Shown piece after piece: positions 63,521 through 64,000 of a stretch of 64,000 nt of DNA. Position numbers and translations under genes: made by a program. The stretch covers positions 1-64,000 of the forward strand of contig NZ_PXNN01000003.1 in the NCBI RefSeq assembly GCF_003007685.1, written 5' to 3'. The notes under the pieces are model-generated. The model saw only the letters and a list, made by a program, of their open reading frames with translations, did no database searches and was not told the origin of the DNA. The number at the start of each line of letters is the position of its first letter. The stretch's first letter is position 1. Origin of the DNA: Marinobacter halophilus (GTDB lineage: Bacteria; Pseudomonadota; Gammaproteobacteria; Pseudomonadales; Oleiphilaceae).

Positions 63521-64000
63521 ATGTGGGCATTGATTACCGGTGCGGGATCCGGCATTGGCCGGGCGCTGGCGTTGGAGCTGGCTGGTCGGGGCTATGATCT
63601 GATTCTCGCGGGCCGTACGGCCTCCAGGCTGGAGCAAGTCGCAGAAATCATCCGGCGGGATTTACCGGCTCGCCAGGTCATGACCCTGCCGGCAGAGCTC
63701 GCCGACCCTGCCAGCACCCGCGAACTCGCTCTACAGGTGTGTGAATCCGTTGATCATCTTGCGGCTTTTGTCCATTGCGCCGGGGTGGGGGAACCGGCAG
63801 CGGACTTCGCCAGCCTGCAGCTACACGATTTTCAGGAGGCATTGGCGGTTAACGTGTCGGCCCCACTGTTGCTTACACAGTCGTTATTGCCGGTTCTTCG
63901 GCAGGGGGGCACGGCGGCCCGAATTGCCATGATAGGTGCGGGTATGGACAAACACGCCCAGCCCGGCACCGGCAGTTACGGCATCAGTAAAATGGCCCTG
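63521..64000 (+). CDS. Short-chain dehydrogenase/reductase, partial at window end
   Basis: The first 160 residues of an SDR oxidoreductase. The cofactor loop TGAGSGIGRALALELA at the N-terminus and the AGR at the end of strand two suggest NADP preference (inference). VHCAGVG is the NAG-like motif, and the catalytic YGISK is near residue 154. The sequence runs off the window. GGAG lies 7 bases before the ATG. Substrate unknown; it is sepiapterin-reductase-like in style. It is divergent from recC. Confidence 0.85.
   Translation, partial: MWALITGAGSGIGRALALELAGRGYDLILAGRTASRLEQVAEIIRRDLPARQVMTLPAELADPASTRELALQVCESVDHLAAFVHCAGVGEPAADFASLQLHDFQEALAVNVSAPLLLTQSLLPVLRQGGTAARIAMIGAGMDKHAQPGTGSYGISKMAL

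Overview
The window reads as a gammaproteobacterial chromosome carrying its replication-origin neighbourhood. The order glmS-glmU-atpCDGAHFEBI-parB-parA-rsmG-mnmG ... mnmE-yidC-yidD-rnpA-rpmH / dnaA-dnaN-recF-gyrB is the Pseudomonas-type origin layout. Pseudomonas-type parS sites, a class Ia ribonucleotide reductase with two ATP-cones, and the mid-to-high GC content point to Pseudomonadales/Alteromonadales-like marine bacteria. My best guess is Marinobacter or a close relative; this is inference from gene order and protein sequence, not a database match.

Left end (1-1.85 kb): two small genes on the minus strand, each ending inside an attC-like palindrome, look like integron gene cassettes. 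No integrase is visible. A 300-base stretch of palindromes built on GGAGTTATACG separates them from a frameshifted CLCA_X-type gene. Next (1.9-11.7 kb) come two orphan periplasmic solute-binding-like proteins, nrdAB behind a cobalamin riboswitch and probable NrdR boxes, a DUF3047 exported protein, a glutaryl-CoA dehydrogenase, a remnant of an ABC ATPase and a porin.

11.8-26.8 kb, all minus strand: amino-sugar synthesis (glmS, glmU), the complete nine-gene F1Fo ATP synthase operon with a near-consensus promoter, the chromosome partition genes parB-parA, and the tRNA/rRNA modification genes rsmG-mnmG. Between mnmG and mnmE lies an 8 kb accessory block (27.1-35.3 kb): an LplT-like MFS protein, an RND efflux pump with adaptor, a DUF3833 lipoprotein and a long acyl-CoA dehydrogenase. 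The non-coding region in front of mnmG carries two perfect DnaA boxes, like the gidA-side oriC of enteric bacteria. The rpmH-dnaA gap (39.3-40.0 kb) also has DnaA boxes and AT-rich DNA and is the more likely oriC.

35.4-47.6 kb: mnmE, the membrane-insertion and ribosome cluster yidC-yidD-rnpA-rpmH, then dnaA, dnaN, an ABC1-family kinase unusually placed between dnaN and recF, recF carrying two internal parS sites, and gyrB. 47.7-64 kb: a VC0807-type membrane protein, a GABA aminotransferase, two divergent ABC exporters (one apparently with a non-ATG/GTG/TTG start), a 27-bp perfect inverted repeat, the RecBCD nuclease operon recC-recB-recD with overlapping stop/start codons, and the start of a short-chain dehydrogenase.

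The core genes work together in origin firing and segregation (dnaA, dnaN, gyrB, parAB/parS), DNA precursor supply (nrdAB), repair (recF, recBCD) and energy supply (atp). I found no clear novel defence or biosynthetic system; the integron-like palindromic left end and the regulatory DNA are the parts most worth a second look.
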